DNA of 64,000 nt from Sternotherus odoratus (lineage: Eukaryota > Chordata > Testudines > Kinosternidae): positions 60,990,892-61,054,891 of the forward strand of contig JAVMKO010000001.1 of assembly GCA_032164245.1 (NCBI GenBank). The letters run 5' to 3'. This document shows, in pieces, positions 33,585 to 46,095 of the stretch. The notes under the pieces are model-generated. The model ran no database searches and was not told the DNA's origin. It was given only the letters and a program-made list of their open reading frames with translations. Every line of letters starts with the position of its first letter. The stretch's first letter is position 1. A program made the translations under genes and the position numbers.

Positions 33585-35250
33585 TGCTGTTGTAGCCTCC
33601 AATCTGGTCTGCTCACAACCATCCACCAGCATACAGGTCACTCTCTCTATATATTTTGGGGTAACTGCAGCATGCCAGTCACATCCTGGCTTTCACCAGT
33701 GTTGGCTATACTGCAGGGTGACCCCAACACACTCCTAGTCCTGGACTCTCCCGAGAAAGATATGGTTTGTACTGCTCAGCTCTCTCCTAGATAGTCCAAA
33801 TATATAAAGTCTGCTATTTCTTTAAGGGAATAATATACACTAACTAGTTATTTTAAATACCGTATATACTCGAGTATAAGCCGAGTTTTTCAGCCCACTT
33901 TTTGGGCTGAAAAAAGCCGCCTCGGCTTATACTCGAGTCAGTGAAAAATGTGCGCCCCGGTTCCTCCCCTCCCCGCCGGACAAAAAAAAAAAAAAAAGCG
34001 CCTCGCTCTCCTGTCCCCGCCGCACGGGCGGGCTGCCGGGAGCGTCCCGGTTCCCCCCTCCCCGCCGCGGGCGGGCTGCCGGGAGCGTCCCGGTTCCCCC
34101 CTCCCCGCCGCGGGCGGGCTGCCGGGAGCGTCCCGGTTCCCCCCTCCCCGCCGCGGGCGGGCTGCCGGGAGCGTCCCGGTTCCCCCCTCCCCGCCGCGGG
34201 GGGGAACCGGGACGCTCCCGGCAGCCCGCCCGCGCGGCGGGGACGGGAGAGCGAGGCGCTTTTTTTTTTTATTATTATTATTATTTTTTGTCCGGCGGGG
34301 AGGGGAGGAACCGGGACGCACATTTTTTTTTTGGTCCGGCGGGGAGGGGGGAACCTCGGCAGCCCGCCCGCGGCGGGGAAGGGGGAACCTCGGCAGCCCG
34401 CCCGCGCAGCGGGGACGGGAGAGCGAGGCGCTTTTTTTTTTTGTTGTCCGGATTTGATATCGGCTTATACTCGAGTCAATAACTTTTCCAGCTTTTTGTG
34501 GTAAAATTAGGTGCATCGGCTTATATTCGGGTCGACCTATACTCGAGTATATATGGTAGCTACCCAGACACTTCCGCTTAAACACAGTGAGTTAGATAAA
34601 ACAAACATATTAATTGCAAAGAGAGATTTTAAGTGAATACCTGTGATTTTTATGCCTCATTAGAAATAGTTACAATAAAAATAAAGATTAAATGCTTTCT
34701 AGCACCTTACTTAACAAACTAGATTAGATTCAAGTAAAACTTCTCACTACGTGCTTCCAGCAAGATTACTGATCAAACCCTTCACATCAGGATCACCCTT
34801 CTCCCAGTCCAACAGCTGTTTCCTTCTCTCTTCTCAGGTGTGGACAATGTGATGGGCGGGGGGTGCCTTGGGCTATTTGCCCTTCCTTTTAATAGTTTGT
34901 CTCCTTTTTGAAAAATATTTCCAGATGAGAACCAGCAGACAAAGACTCTATGTGAAAAGATGTTCCCTTCCACCTATTTGAGCATCCTTTGTTTTCCCTT
35001 CCTGCTTGATGACTGTTTACTGCTTAAATGCAAATTAAGACAAGCATATAGTCCTTTGTTCAATACAGACCTGTTTGGCCAGTTTGGTGCTACATGATTC
35101 TGAACATGTGTTTTTAACATCATTCAGGGGAAATAGATAACTTTATGCATAAAGCTTCTGCACACATTTTACCGTATTACTGACCAGCAAATTATGAGCT
35201 TTCAAATGATACTTCATAAGACACACAGATTATTACACTAATGTGTAGTA
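33585..35250 (-). mobile_element. Old LTR-like repeat, antisense
   Basis: Text on both sides of the MITE at 33860 looks like one interspersed repeat: ctgcagggtgacccc and ggactctcccgagaaagat at the left; acaaacatattaattgcaaagag, agagattttaagtgaatacc and aaatttccagatgagaacc at the right. From general familiarity I associate such text with the antisense of turtle LTR elements. No LTR ends or coding region are visible, so this is a weak call. Confidence 0.35.
33860..34556. mobile_element. TA-target foldback DNA transposon
   Basis: Termini CCGTATATACTCGAGTATA and tatactcgagtatatatgg are near-perfect inverted repeats, flanked by TA (33858-33859, 34557-34558). Subterminal words taagccgag and cggcttat recur on both sides. 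The interior holds four or more 43-bp units (cggttcccccctccccgccg then cgggcgggctgccgggagcg, 34030-34200) followed by reverse-complement units (34200-34420) and symmetric A/T runs. The middle can therefore fold into large hairpins. Open frames on both strands are repeat artefacts. Superfamily: TA target suggests Tc1/mariner, but I cannot name the family. Confidence 0.82.
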
Positions 35251-35664
35251 TGTGAATACAGGAGTGTATTCCTTCACACACTCCTCCAAACTTCCTCCAA
35301 GACTCCCCTTTTTGACACTTTTGTTTGCCTGCTGAAGCTGATCTCTCTAGAAACTTTGTGAACAGGCAAAAACTTGTAAAATCAAGAAAAACATATGTAA
35401 CTCTAGCAACAGCCTTTCATTTTGTACAGAAGCAGGATGCAACTCTAAAAAAATAGGGAAATACAATGGCCCTGTAATTTGGAAAATATAAATCCAATCA
35501 ATCAAAAAAAAAAAAAAGCATGAAGGAAGTTTGAGGAACTTGGACCCAATTACTGTCAAAAATACTAATTGGGCAATTAGTGTTCTTGTTGTAGTAGTTT
35601 CTCTAGTGAGGAATGCATCTGTATCAGCACACCTGCAATGTATCTCAGAAACATGTAGTGTGAC
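35251..35664. other. No recognised feature
   Basis: AT-rich sequence containing an A-run at about 35504-35517. Nothing supported. Confidence 0.45.
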
Positions 35665-36489
35665 TGTGATGGGTCCAGCTCCACAGCGCCCCTCTGTGGC
35701 CAGGGCATGGCGTGGCAGGACACCTCTACCACTCTCTAATCCCCTACTCGTGGGGCAATATGGCCCAATGGCCAGAGTCAGTAGAATAGCTCCCCGTTCT
35801 CAGGGCAGCATGTCCCAATGGCTAGAGTCTATATAATAGCTCCCCCACTCTCAGGGCAGCACAGCTCAGTGGCTAGAGTCCACACAGTAGTTCCCTGCCC
35901 TCAGGGCAATGTGGCCCAATGGCCAGAGTCAGTATAATAGCTCCCGGCTCTCAGGGCAGCGTGGCCCAATGGCCAGAGTCAGCATAATAGCTCCCTGCTC
36001 TCGGGGTTGTGCAGCCTAGTGGCTGTGGGGGCAGGGGGACCTGGGCCTGCCCACTCCACCGGGTCCTGACCAAGGGCTCACCTTTTGTCGGGGCTTCCCT
36101 TGCCCCAGCTCAGCGGGGATCCACCCACAAGACGCCGAGCTAGCACCTGTCTTTAAAAATTCCCTGGGTCACTTCCTACCCGCACTGCTTTCGGTGTCCA
36201 GGGGTCCTCAGGTGCTTTCCCCTTTGGGGCTGATGGCAAGCTAGGCTTCCAGCGGCATCTCGGTGGGGCTGGTTTCTGGATCCCAGGATCTTGGCTGTCC
36301 CTCCTCAGGGGCTGGTAGCATGCATCCTTCCCTTCCGGTGGTCAGCCCCACCTGAGCAGCCCTGCAGGCTTTTATACTAGATCTCCAGCTGGAGCATGCC
36401 CAGCAGAGCTTCTGCGGCGTGGCATCCTGATCCCAGAGAGAAGGGTTAACCCCCGCGGTACCAGTGCGGGGCCACTCCGCCCCATCACA
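35665..36489. mobile_element. LTR-like element with 50-bp tandem array
   Basis: The unit starts TGTGATGGG and ends CCCATCACA, a perfect 9-bp inverted terminal pair with TG...CA ends, as in LTRs. Flanks share only GAC (35662-35664, 36490-36492), so a clean 4-6-bp target duplication is not proven. 35750-36022 has about five 50-bp units (ggccagagtcagtataatag, ctcccggctctcagggcagc, gtggcccaat). The right part has a TATA-like ttttatactaga at about 36370. No coding region. It is probably a solo LTR; a foldback DNA element is the alternative. Confidence 0.55.
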
Positions 36490-36492
36490 GAC

Positions 36493-37289
36493 TTTGTATA
36501 TTTGTGGAGCTAAAATTATTTTTTTTTATTTTTTAGTAAGAGGTCTCAAGGACCAGATCCAAAATCATGCTTTGCCCTGCCACCGACTATCCTCCTTCTC
36601 TGATTTTTCTAGGGCCATACACTACCCGCCCCTAGCCAGGGTAAAGGATAGCACACTGTGGCATAATAGGATCTCACTTTAACTGTAGAGCAGCAAGAGC
36701 GGTGGCTCCACAGCATGCCCTTCTTTGGCCCTAAACATGTGAGTAGCCCCATTGGTGCTCCTGCTTTTTTTCAGAGGTTTCATGACTGTGGTAGAGATTG
36801 GAACATTTGTGGAAAACCCTGTACAAACATACAAGAGTTCACAATCTGAATTAACACATGACACAAGTTGATATAACAAACCAGAGGAATAGAGGAGGAA
36901 GGTCAAAGTTAACAGGGAATATTGTTCACTGCCCTCTAATTCTGTTCCCAAAATTAAGTGCCTGAGAATCACAAAGTTACAAACAAAAGATTCAATTCAG
37001 AGGCGGAATTCTGGAGTGCTCAACGTCACTCTAATACTGCTTCTGTTGAAGTTAGCAGTTGTTTGGTACCAACTGAGTCCCCAAGCCTACAGTCTGATTC
37101 ATGCAGGCATCTATTCATGCTTAAAAGGCTGTATTTAAAAACTTGATCTTGTGTGTTCAAACCACTGTACAGACATTAACTAATTAATTCTCCCAACTCC
37201 CTTGTGAGTTTTAATTTAACCAAGGTTAGACTGAATCAGTGGCCAATCCAGGATTAGAGCTCAGGAGTTCTTGACTTCCAACCATGGGC
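36493..37289. other. No recognised feature
   Basis: Unique-looking DNA. Nothing supported. Confidence 0.45.
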
Positions 37290-37820
37290 TCATTCTTCCA
37301 AACCATGCTTGGACAGTCCCTACGAAAGAGGATAAATGGACACAAATCAGATATCAGGAACGGCAATATACAAAAACCTGTAGGAGAACACTTCAACCTG
37401 CCTGGACACACAATTACAGATTTAAAAGTCACCGTACTGCAGCAAAAAAACTTCAAGACCAGACTGCAAAGAGAAACTGCAGAGCTGCAATTCATTTGCA
37501 GATTTGACACAATCAATCTGGGACTGAACAAGGATCTTGAATGGCTTGCTATTTACAAAAACAGCTTCTCCTCTCTCTGAGTTCACACCTCCAATTCAGA
37601 TGCTAGAAGAATACCCCATCCTCCCTGATTTAAGATAACAAGCTGGTTCAGCCTGATTGGACTAACCTTGTTACCTCCTACCTGGTTCTTGCCTACTTAT
37701 CTATACCTGCCCCTGGACACTTCCACTGCTTGCATCCAACGAAGTGGGTATTAGCCCATGCAAGCTTATGCTTGAAAACTTTAGTTAGTCTTTAAGGTGC
37801 CACAGGACTCTTTGTTACCC
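37290..37820 (+). mobile_element. Penelope-like retroelement, 3' part
   Basis: 37308-37575 reads LRKRINGHKSDIRNGN, then PVGEHFNLPGHTITDLKV and GLNKDLEWLA. The order LRxR(I/V)xxH...PVxxHFN..GH...DL.. is the C-terminal part of the GIY-YIG endonuclease of Penelope-like elements. The upstream GIY-YIG core and all of the RT are missing (5' truncation). The downstream non-coding tail ends ttaaggtgccacaggactct ttgtt, preceded by gcaagcttatgcttgaaaac. The frame is open for nearly 90 residues, so the copy is moderately young. Confidence 0.78.
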
Positions 37821-37899
37821 ATGCTGTCTCCATAATAACAACTCGGTACTCACTGAGAAATTTTTGAAACTGTGAAAAATGTATTTGTCAACTAACTTC

Positions 37900-38425
37900 T
37901 CTTCCTGCCAGTACAAGACCAGTTCCTATAATGCATTTTCTAATGCGTTTCTTCATTTAGTTTTAATTGTCCCAAGCAATAGGGCTTCCACCACTTTTCT
38001 TGGCAGACTATCCCCCCAGCCTACTATATCTTAAGGAAGCTTTTTTCTGATAGTGAGCCTACACTTTCTTTTTCCTGATTTCATTCTCTTATCCCTACTT
38101 ACACCTGCTGGTAACACTTTAAATAGTTCCTCTTCAATCTTGGGTGTTTTCATCCTTCAAATTCTTACTGTTCCAGTGTCCGCTCTGAGTTTTTACCCAC
38201 CACATTTATATATATTTCTTCATAAATCAATCTGTCCAGGTTCCTAATCACTTTTGACAAATTGAAGGAAATACAGAGAAAGGTGACAGTCTTTTCGTGA
38301 TATTGATGAGCCCAGAACTGAATGCAGTATTCTAAATGTCATCTCACGAGACCCTTATAAAGAACTATCGCCTCCCTGTAGCATGCACTGATGCCTCTGT
38401 ATGTGAAGCCTGAGTTACATTGTAA
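37900..38425 (-). mobile_element. Old CR1/L3 LINE fragment, antisense
   Basis: The plus strand carries, in reverse-complement order, gggcttccaccacttttctt, atccctacttacacctgctg, caggttcctaatcacttttg, gcccagaactgaatgcagta and cctccctgtagcatgcactg. This is the arrangement of the CR1-clade C-terminal half (xPxFRTxS.W...LE.xQxR). No open frame remains. Confidence 0.55.
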
Positions 38426-38439
38426 ACTCACACCTTTTG

Positions 38440-38620
38440 GACAGTGCACTGGTTAAATGATTGGAATTAGAGCCCAGGTCTATAGTCCTATTAGAGACTT
38501 CTGTGTGATTTGGGGCAAAAGACTTATCCTCTCTCTTCTTCAGTTTACCCTTATAAAATACTTATTCTATTATCAGGGATGTTGTGAGGTTTAATTTGTA
38601 AAGTGCTTTCCCATTTTGGA
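38440..38620 (+). mobile_element. MIR-like SINE, second copy
   Basis: Contains gattggaattagagcccagg, gtgatttggggcaaaagact, tcttcagtttacccttataa, cagggatgttgtgaggttta and ttgtaaagtgctttc, in MIR order. Old and diverged. Confidence 0.65.
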
Positions 38621-38724
38621 CTCAGAGGAGCCATTGAGGTGCAAAGAATCCCTTATTAGTCTATTATTATGCAGATGTGTCTCTACAATTAAAGGCAAGT
38701 CTAGCATTCTATTAAGTCCCACTC

Positions 38725-38987
38725 TTGAAGAATGTCTACACTACAAACGCTGCAGTGGATCAGCTGTGGCACTGGAACTATGCTGTTGTAGCATTATAGT
38801 AGCAAGTGTCTATACAACAATGGAAGGGGTTTTCAGTTGCTATAGTAAATCCACCCCCTCAAAAGGTGGTAGATAAGTTGACAGAAAAATTCTTCTGCCA
38901 ACTTATAGCTGCATCAAGAGGTACAATGTTGCACAGGCCTCAGTGATATAGCTAGGTTGACCTAAGTTTTAGGTGTAGACCAAGCCT
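38725..38987. mobile_element. Harbinger-like MITE
   Basis: The left end gaagaatgtctacactacaa and right end ttaggtgtagaccaagcct form the TGTCTACAC-type inverted termini of vertebrate PIF/Harbinger MITEs. The interior has gctgcagtgg...ccactt-type complementarity. Ends are diverged and the 3-bp target duplication is not secure. Confidence 0.55.
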
Positions 38988-41945
38988 CAGGTTGGGAGGA
39001 GGGGGGAGAAGGTGAGGAAACAAAACAGAGAAGGGGGTGAATCAGGGAGGGGAGGGTTGGTTTCTTTTCAGTTGCATCTTGTCTCTGCATTTTTGGGGTT
39101 TTCTATTGTTTAATAAGTACAAACTGAAGTAAATTTGTCCTTAATTACTGATATATGCTATCCATCTTCAAGACAATTAAACAAAGATGTTTGGTGGTTA
39201 TTATTATTTATTATCCCTTCTTGCAACTTGTTCTGAGCAAGGAACTTTCCTTGATGGATCCTAAAATCTCCATGTATCACAACTCTGTGCTAAAGATTTG
39301 CAGATTGCATTGTAGAATTCCATCGAGTGAATGTACTTCATGTGCCACACTTCTGTTACTCCAGAGAGAGCACTGAGAGCTGATGGAAGAGGGCTGATTT
39401 TGCCAAAGGGAAAAGAAGCAGACATTCAGACATTCACTGGAAAGTTGAAATTAAAAAACTGTCTGCATGCTTCAAAGATAGTAGAAATTGATTGAAACAG
39501 CTGATTGTGTTCTATTGAAGGAAATTTGGCGGGCATACAAACACCAAATGTGCCAGCCAACTTCAGCAAGTGCATCTACTGATTTGTTGACTTGAACTTC
39601 AAATTTCCTTTTTACAAAAATTTATATCAAAAGCTTCCCCTCTCCAGACTCTTATCAGATGTTTCCTCTTTGCTGAAATGTAATTTTAGACACAACACTC
39701 CACAGTGCATAGTGGGATTTTTTTCTCCCCCAAAAAATCCATTTTAAGTGCTCTTAAAGGTGATGAAATGGCAGCTCTGCTTAGTGAAGTGTTGTATGCA
39801 ATCTCCCCCACACATGCACCCACATAGTCTTCACTCACTCACACATCCACACCACTTCCACTTGCATCCATCTATCATTCATAGCTTTATTTTCCTCAGC
39901 CCCCTCCTCCCACATAAGCTCCAGTTGAAAGAATGTTCAGTGGCCGTTTGTAAGTGCTGTCCTGGGACATCCAGCAATGGGTGTTTTTGGAGTTGGTGTG
40001 AGGGCAGCAGCTGCCATTTGGAAGCTCAGATGGAGACTAAAGGGGAAAAAAATCTTCACTCCATTGCTGGACTGACTCTAATACCATTGAAGAACTGGAT
40101 AAGGAGGCTAGTAGAAGTTATTTATGTGACATTATTGCAGGGGTTGCTCCCTTGAGTTTGTCCACTCAAGCTGTTCTAGAAATAATAGTATTTCCTTCCT
40201 CAAAGGGGTGTGAGAAAGAGCCCTCCTAAAATGTTTAACAAAACTTAATTAAGAGAACATATTACAGTACTATGTACACAGTGGCCAAACCTCACTTTGT
40301 TGGTGGGAGAAATGAACAAGACCCATTTTGGAGGGTGATTGTGAATTGAGCTAGAGCGCGTACCTGCCTCCTAGTCTAGACAATACAGACATCTGTTATG
40401 TTTTCTAACTTTGTTTCTTGCTGTTTTGTGCTATGGATAGTACAGATTGCTTTTGTTTTATAGGTTTTGCTAATGTGTTTGCAAATTAGAATGAATGAAT
40501 CTCAGAAAATTACGCCATACATCAGTGCAGACAGTACAAATTATGTTTCTCCTTCAAACTGTTCTAATGTGCCACTTGAGTGCAAATCAGTAGTTATAGA
40601 GTGGCTAAAATCAGGTCTGAATAAGGTAGCTATGCTGTAAAGAACCTAATAATAAAATTAAAATGTTTTCCCACGACAACTAGAAAGATTAAATTAAATG
40701 GAGGTTTAGGTCAAACGTGATTCTGCAAAGATTTACAAATATTTCTACATGGATTTCTTAGCATCATTAGTTAAACTGTCCCAATTAAAATATTTTCCAT
40801 ATGTCTTTTAGAGTTTCAAGTAGACCTAGTTTGAATTTTTCCTGATACAAAGATACCAACATTGAATACAGCACATTTTATTTTAGCTGAATAAATCAGC
40901 TATCCCTATCAGATGTCCTCTGGCAATATCTGGCTGAGACTGATAATTTTATAGCCAAATGCAATATCAAAATGTCTCTTCTTCATTCAACTATGTAAGA
41001 AGCAATAACTTTAACTGCCTTGCTGTTTCCAGACATCTGTACCTAGATGGATTGCAATGCATGATGTGTTGCTTTCTGATTGGACGGTCAGACTTTCTGA
41101 TGATGTTCTTAATGGTTCCTGAATTGTCCTTTCATGTGAATTTGCAAAATCAGGGCTTTTCTTATGTGTTGTATCCTGTCACAAACTGCTTGCATTTAAT
41201 CCGCAGGGATTGCTTCTCTAGCACTCTATCAGCAGAGTTGAGATTATAAAAGAAGTTAGGACTGAACTTTCCAGTCTCTATAGTGTCTGCATCTAGTGTC
41301 AGGACAAAAGAAGTCCATAGTATTTGGAATTTTTATCTTTAGCACCCCAAAATCTGCCTTACAAAAATTGTGTTTATTTGTAAAATGTATGTAATGTTAT
41401 GAAGGACAAAGTAGTGGATTGCAATATCTAAATGCCTTATCAAAAGGAATTACTTTCTGCAAACAATAGGACAATCAAGTACCATAGCTGTATGATCTGA
41501 TAACGTTCCTCCTTTAGGCCCAAATCCACCTTTTCAGGGCACAACCTGAATTCCAGTCAGGTTTTATGTAGGCTAGCTCCATAGGAAAGAGACCTATACC
41601 TTCCAAACTGTGGAACAGCTGTGTTGCCACTGTGTGGCTACAGTTTCTGAGGCTGCTATAGCCCCTAGGGCTATGCAACATATCCTCCAATAACTTTCAG
41701 AGGCCATGGGCATGCAAAATCTTCTCTCACTCATTCAGATTATATCTTCTTCAGCAACTTGTACTCTGACCAAAGAGTTCACCATTAGCTTGCATTTATA
41801 TTAATTACTCAGAGCTCTCGACTTACATGGAATTTTCACACAATTACTAACTTTGGCTCTTCCCCCTCACCTCTCTTTTGCCCTCCTGGAGCTGCCATTC
41901 ATGCACTTCTCTTCTGTGTCTAGGTAAAAGCTTTGTAGGAGAGGA
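38988..41945. other. Long unique stretch
   Basis: No gene recognised. A 135-residue frame at 39748-40155 starts from GTG, has a His/Pro/Ser-rich low-complexity half, and matches no family I know; I treat it as chance. Confidence 0.45.
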
Positions 41946-41959
41946 GAACCCCAGTGACT

Positions 41960-42437
41960 GGTGCTCAGGTAGAAGTAGTGGAACACCAAGGACTTGGAGA
42001 GAGTCCAATGGAGGGCAACGAAAATGATCAGGGGCCTGGGGCACATGACTTACAAGGAGAGGCTGCAGAAGAGAAGAGTGAAGGGGGATTTGATAGCAGC
42101 CTTCAACTACCTGAAAAGGGGTTCCAAAGAGGATGGAGCTCAGCTGTTCTCAGTGGTGGCAGATGACAGAACAAGGAACAATGGTCTCAAGTTGCAGTGG
42201 GGGCGGTCTAGGTTGAATATTAGGAAACAGTATTTCACTAGGAGGGTGGTGAAGCACTGGAATGGGTTACCTAGGGAGGCAGTGGAATCTCCATCCTTAG
42301 AGGTTTTTAAGGCCCAGCCTGACAAAGCCCTGGTTGTGGTGATTTAGTTGGTGTTGGCCCTGCTTTGAGCAGGGGGTTGGACTAGATGACATCTTGAGGT
42401 CTCTTCCCACCCTAATCTTCTATAATTCTATGATACT
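41960..42437 (+). mobile_element. CR1 LINE 3' fragment
   Basis: One frame (41994-42347) stays open for 117 residues: RVQWRATKMIRGLGHMTYKE, LKLQWGRSRLNIRKQYFT, VVKHWNGLPREAVESPSLE. This is the CR1 ORF2 C-terminus almost intact to its stop. The 3' UTR follows with gatgacatcttgaggtctct and ends in ataattctatgat. It is one of the better-preserved CR1 tails here, so it is probably young. Confidence 0.9.
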
Positions 42438-45400
42438 CTTTGGAGAGTTTTATGAATGAATTGCTCACCTACATTAATGCTTCATTGTAAAGCAGTATCA
42501 AGACTTTTATACATCAGACTTCCTGAACAAAAAGATCAGCAGCATTTTGTAACGTAATCATGTCACATAGTGGATTGCATAGCATTCTGTTGGCTCTTTT
42601 GTCCTGTGATAAAAGCAATTAGATATTGAACCTCTTAATGCTGAAAGGCGGCCAAGTGAGTATCGAAGATACTGAAGTTCTTATAAGTGATTGCCACTAG
42701 ATAAACTAGAGTTAGTTGCATAACATACACCATCTGTAAATGTCAAGATCTATGTTATCTGGCTGGGAAGGAGTTGGAAGACTGATTAATAACCTTCATT
42801 TGCTACTGAATAAAAGCTTTGATTTAGAGTTGTAGTGAACAATCCAAATATGATTTCTGAAATTCACTTCATGCTAAAAACTATTTTATTTTAGATCCAA
42901 TATAATCAAATAAAATCTGTCATTCCCTTTTTATTCCTAGTTTATGTTTAGAAGCCATATAGGAGTAATAGAATTACCAGTATTGAAAAATAATCAATGG
43001 AGTAATAGAATTAACAGTATTGAAAAATAATCACTTAACACTGCAGAGACCTCAAGTGCTAAACTAGTGGAGTCTGAGACCAGAGAATTGGCATCTTCTA
43101 CAGTGGTTAACAAAGCAAATACCAATGGCCTTTTTACATATTTTTCTTTAATGAGGAATAATATGCATGTAGAAAAGTCCTACTTAAAGGCTTCATTTAT
43201 ATATATATATATATATAATAGCTCATTTATTTCTATGATTCTCCATGGGAAAATGATTCGATAGTGGTAGCTTTTTGATTTTTTGTCAAAATATTTCTAT
43301 TCAGATTTGATAAACTACTGTCAATATTGGTAGTTTCTACTGATGTCATGGGAATCTTTATCAAGCAAACTGAAATTAATTTCTGATGCATAAGCTACTA
43401 AGGACTTAAAGGCATTAATATACATGTTCTAATAGGTTTTTTTTATCTGTGCATATATATCTGGACCTATATGTTTTGTGCTTCATATAGCATCTGAGGG
43501 AGGCATATGTCTTTATTTAAGTGGTTTTGGACACAAGGCCAAGCTAGAGTAGTAGGTCTTACACTGGATACATGGAAGTGGGAGCCGGGGGACCTGTGAG
43601 GGGAAAACAATTCTCTTCCGACACCTACGAGCACCTGGAGAGTTGCTACATGGAAGTTATAGTCCAGATACTGAAAAATCCCTCCATAACCCATTGTTCT
43701 GCCCCATCTACCACCTATTCACTGACACCAAGAGCTTCTTGGAGATGGGTCCCATGCCCCATATGAGGTGCATGCTTCTTGCATGTCCACTCCCCACCCC
43801 TACTTCATATAATAGAACCATATCAGTTCCGCTCTCTAGGATTTCTCCGTGAAGGTGAAGCTGGATGTAGCATTGAATATAAGGGGAAAAAACATAGTAA
43901 AGTTTCAGGACTCATATCTTTTCAGGACTCATAGATATAAACATTTTTCCTCATATGAATGTGATTCTAAGTAGCTGGTTCAAATACTGATCCGTGACTG
44001 TGCTGTCATTGTCTAAACCATATGTATTGTTTCACTTTAAGTGCTTAAAGTGAGAATGATTTTGTGGGTAAATAAAGGTGTCTCAGGGAAGTAATTAACA
44101 GGTTTCTTTCTCATGAAAAGAGAGCACTGTAATGCCCACTGATTCCTGTGATTGTTTATTGATCACAGAGCTCTGATACAGAGTTGAGCGTTATCATGGT
44201 TCAGTTATCAGAGTAGTATGTTGTCAAATGATGTGCTCTTTTGACTTGGGATCAAGCTGAGATGAAGCAGAAGTTATAGAAAGCAATATAAATCCATCGC
44301 AAGCACTATGGGAGCCTTGAATCCTTCCAGATTTCTGTCCCTGCTGTGCTGCCCCATTTCAAAACATGATGGTAACTGAGGGCAACCCCTTAAGGAATGA
44401 GGTCACAGAGGTGTGCAATAGAGTGGATTCTGGCAGTACATGTAGTGAAGAAGTTGGACTGGTGAGGATGGAGCTGGAGAGGCAGGCAGGCAATTGGGAG
44501 TGGCAGCAGCTACTGCTGTGCTAACCAGATTATTGAAGGAGCTATAGCACAGCAGAGAACCAGCATGTCAAAAGAGAGAGTGGGTGGGGGAGGAAACAGG
44601 TGAAATTGGATGGAAAAGGGAAGGCTGGCAGGGGAAGTCAGCTGTGTGAGAAGAAGATTGTAAACTGCAACCGTTTGACCTCTAAACAGTTATGAACTAA
44701 CTTTTTTGCCCCCTGAGGTGCCAGTGAAGTTATAAGGAAGTAATGGTGCTCACCACCTTTGAAAATCTGGTCATTGAGATGCTGGGCTAGCTAGATTAGA
44801 ATGTGAGTGAAAAGAGGCCAAAAGATTCAGGCCTGTGGCATTGTTGCTAATGTAAAAATGTTTCCATGAACAATTCTCCTAATGGATAGGGTTCTGGGGG
44901 ATATTTTGGAAGCTGCAAGTGGATTTTAAATATGAATAACCTCGTTTGGGGTAGGGTTATCACCTTTGAAATGCAACCCTTTCTCCTCCTCACCCCAAGG
45001 CAAGCCCTCCACAACCACAAGTCAACTCTGTAACCCCCTCTAACAACCACTGATGGTATCTAGAGAGAGAACATCACATGTCTCCTCGCTCTCATGTGAC
45101 TCAAATTCTCTCACACACACGCGGTGCACTTGTGTGTTGGTGGGCAGACAGCTGCTGTATGTTCAGCAGTTTTGATCTGTTATTGCTTAAACTGCAGAAG
45201 TGGGAACACTGCAGCATCTTTAGCTGGACACAGAAACTTTTAACATTGACTGTTCTTATTATTATCATCATCACAATATGCTAGAATAATTAATAATGAT
45301 GCAAATCTTTAGACCCATGTAATAAACCCCAGCAGATTAAATTATTTTTCTAGCAACTGGCAAATCCAGTTAAAAAAAAAAGGGCAGGTAGTGATCCTAG

Positions 45401-46085
45401 CTTGGGGCTTGAAAAAGTTTGGGGGAATAGAAAAATATCTGAAAATATGGATATTTATCCAAAACTGGAGATCCCACAACAAATCCTTTCTGTCAACTAC
45501 ATTTTTGTCTCTGGATGTCTTCTTGTGAGGAGGCACTCACTGGTGTATTTGGAGGACAGCATTCCTCCAGCATCTCCATCGTGGGGAGAAGTAGTGGAGA
45601 CAGTTTGGAAAGGGGAGGTGGGGCTTTTTCTCTCTCAGGAATACTTTCCTTGAAAGAAGATGGTGTTCCCTTCCCTCTTGGGAGGAACATGAAGCTTTTC
45701 CTCCCCTTGTGTTCTCCCATTTCTCCTGGTATTAAAATCCCATTTCTTTCTCTGCTTGACCTTTTGTCTTTGTGTGTATCCTCCAATCCTGGCTCCTTCT
45801 CTGTCTTCCCCTTTGTCTGTGTCCCATTTATCCTTCTTTTTGTGCCCATTCCTTCAACCCCCACCCCTCCTTCTTTCTTTCCTCTTCCAATTAGATTCCA
45901 TTTCCATTTCCTTTCCCTTGCCCTCTCTTTCACTGTTGCATTGGAGGGTTCATGATCCTCCTGCACTGGGCAGAGGGACGGAAACAGGGAACTGACACTC
46001 TTGCTTCTGTGTAGAACCTGCATGCAGGCAGCCATGTGCCACAATTTCCTTTCCTACTCTCTATATTAGCATCTCCTGCTGGTGT
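42438..46085. other. Long unique stretch with a pyrimidine-rich tract
   Basis: A (TA)n run lies at 43196-43217. 42960-43030 holds a short direct repeat (tagaattaccagtattgaaa / tagaattaacagtattgaaa). 45620-45930 is strongly C/T-rich on the plus strand, which keeps frames open on both strands (183 residues at 45493-46044 minus). No gene is supported. Confidence 0.45.
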
Positions 46086-46095
46086 ACTAGAGATT

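Noticed and set aside
33853..34585. Overlapping basic/proline-rich frames of up to 215 residues on both strands
   Set aside because: All come from the 43-bp direct and inverted units of the foldback element.
39748..40155. 135-residue frame, plus strand
   Set aside because: Starts at GTG, is low-complexity in its first half, has no recognised domain, and shows no splice context.
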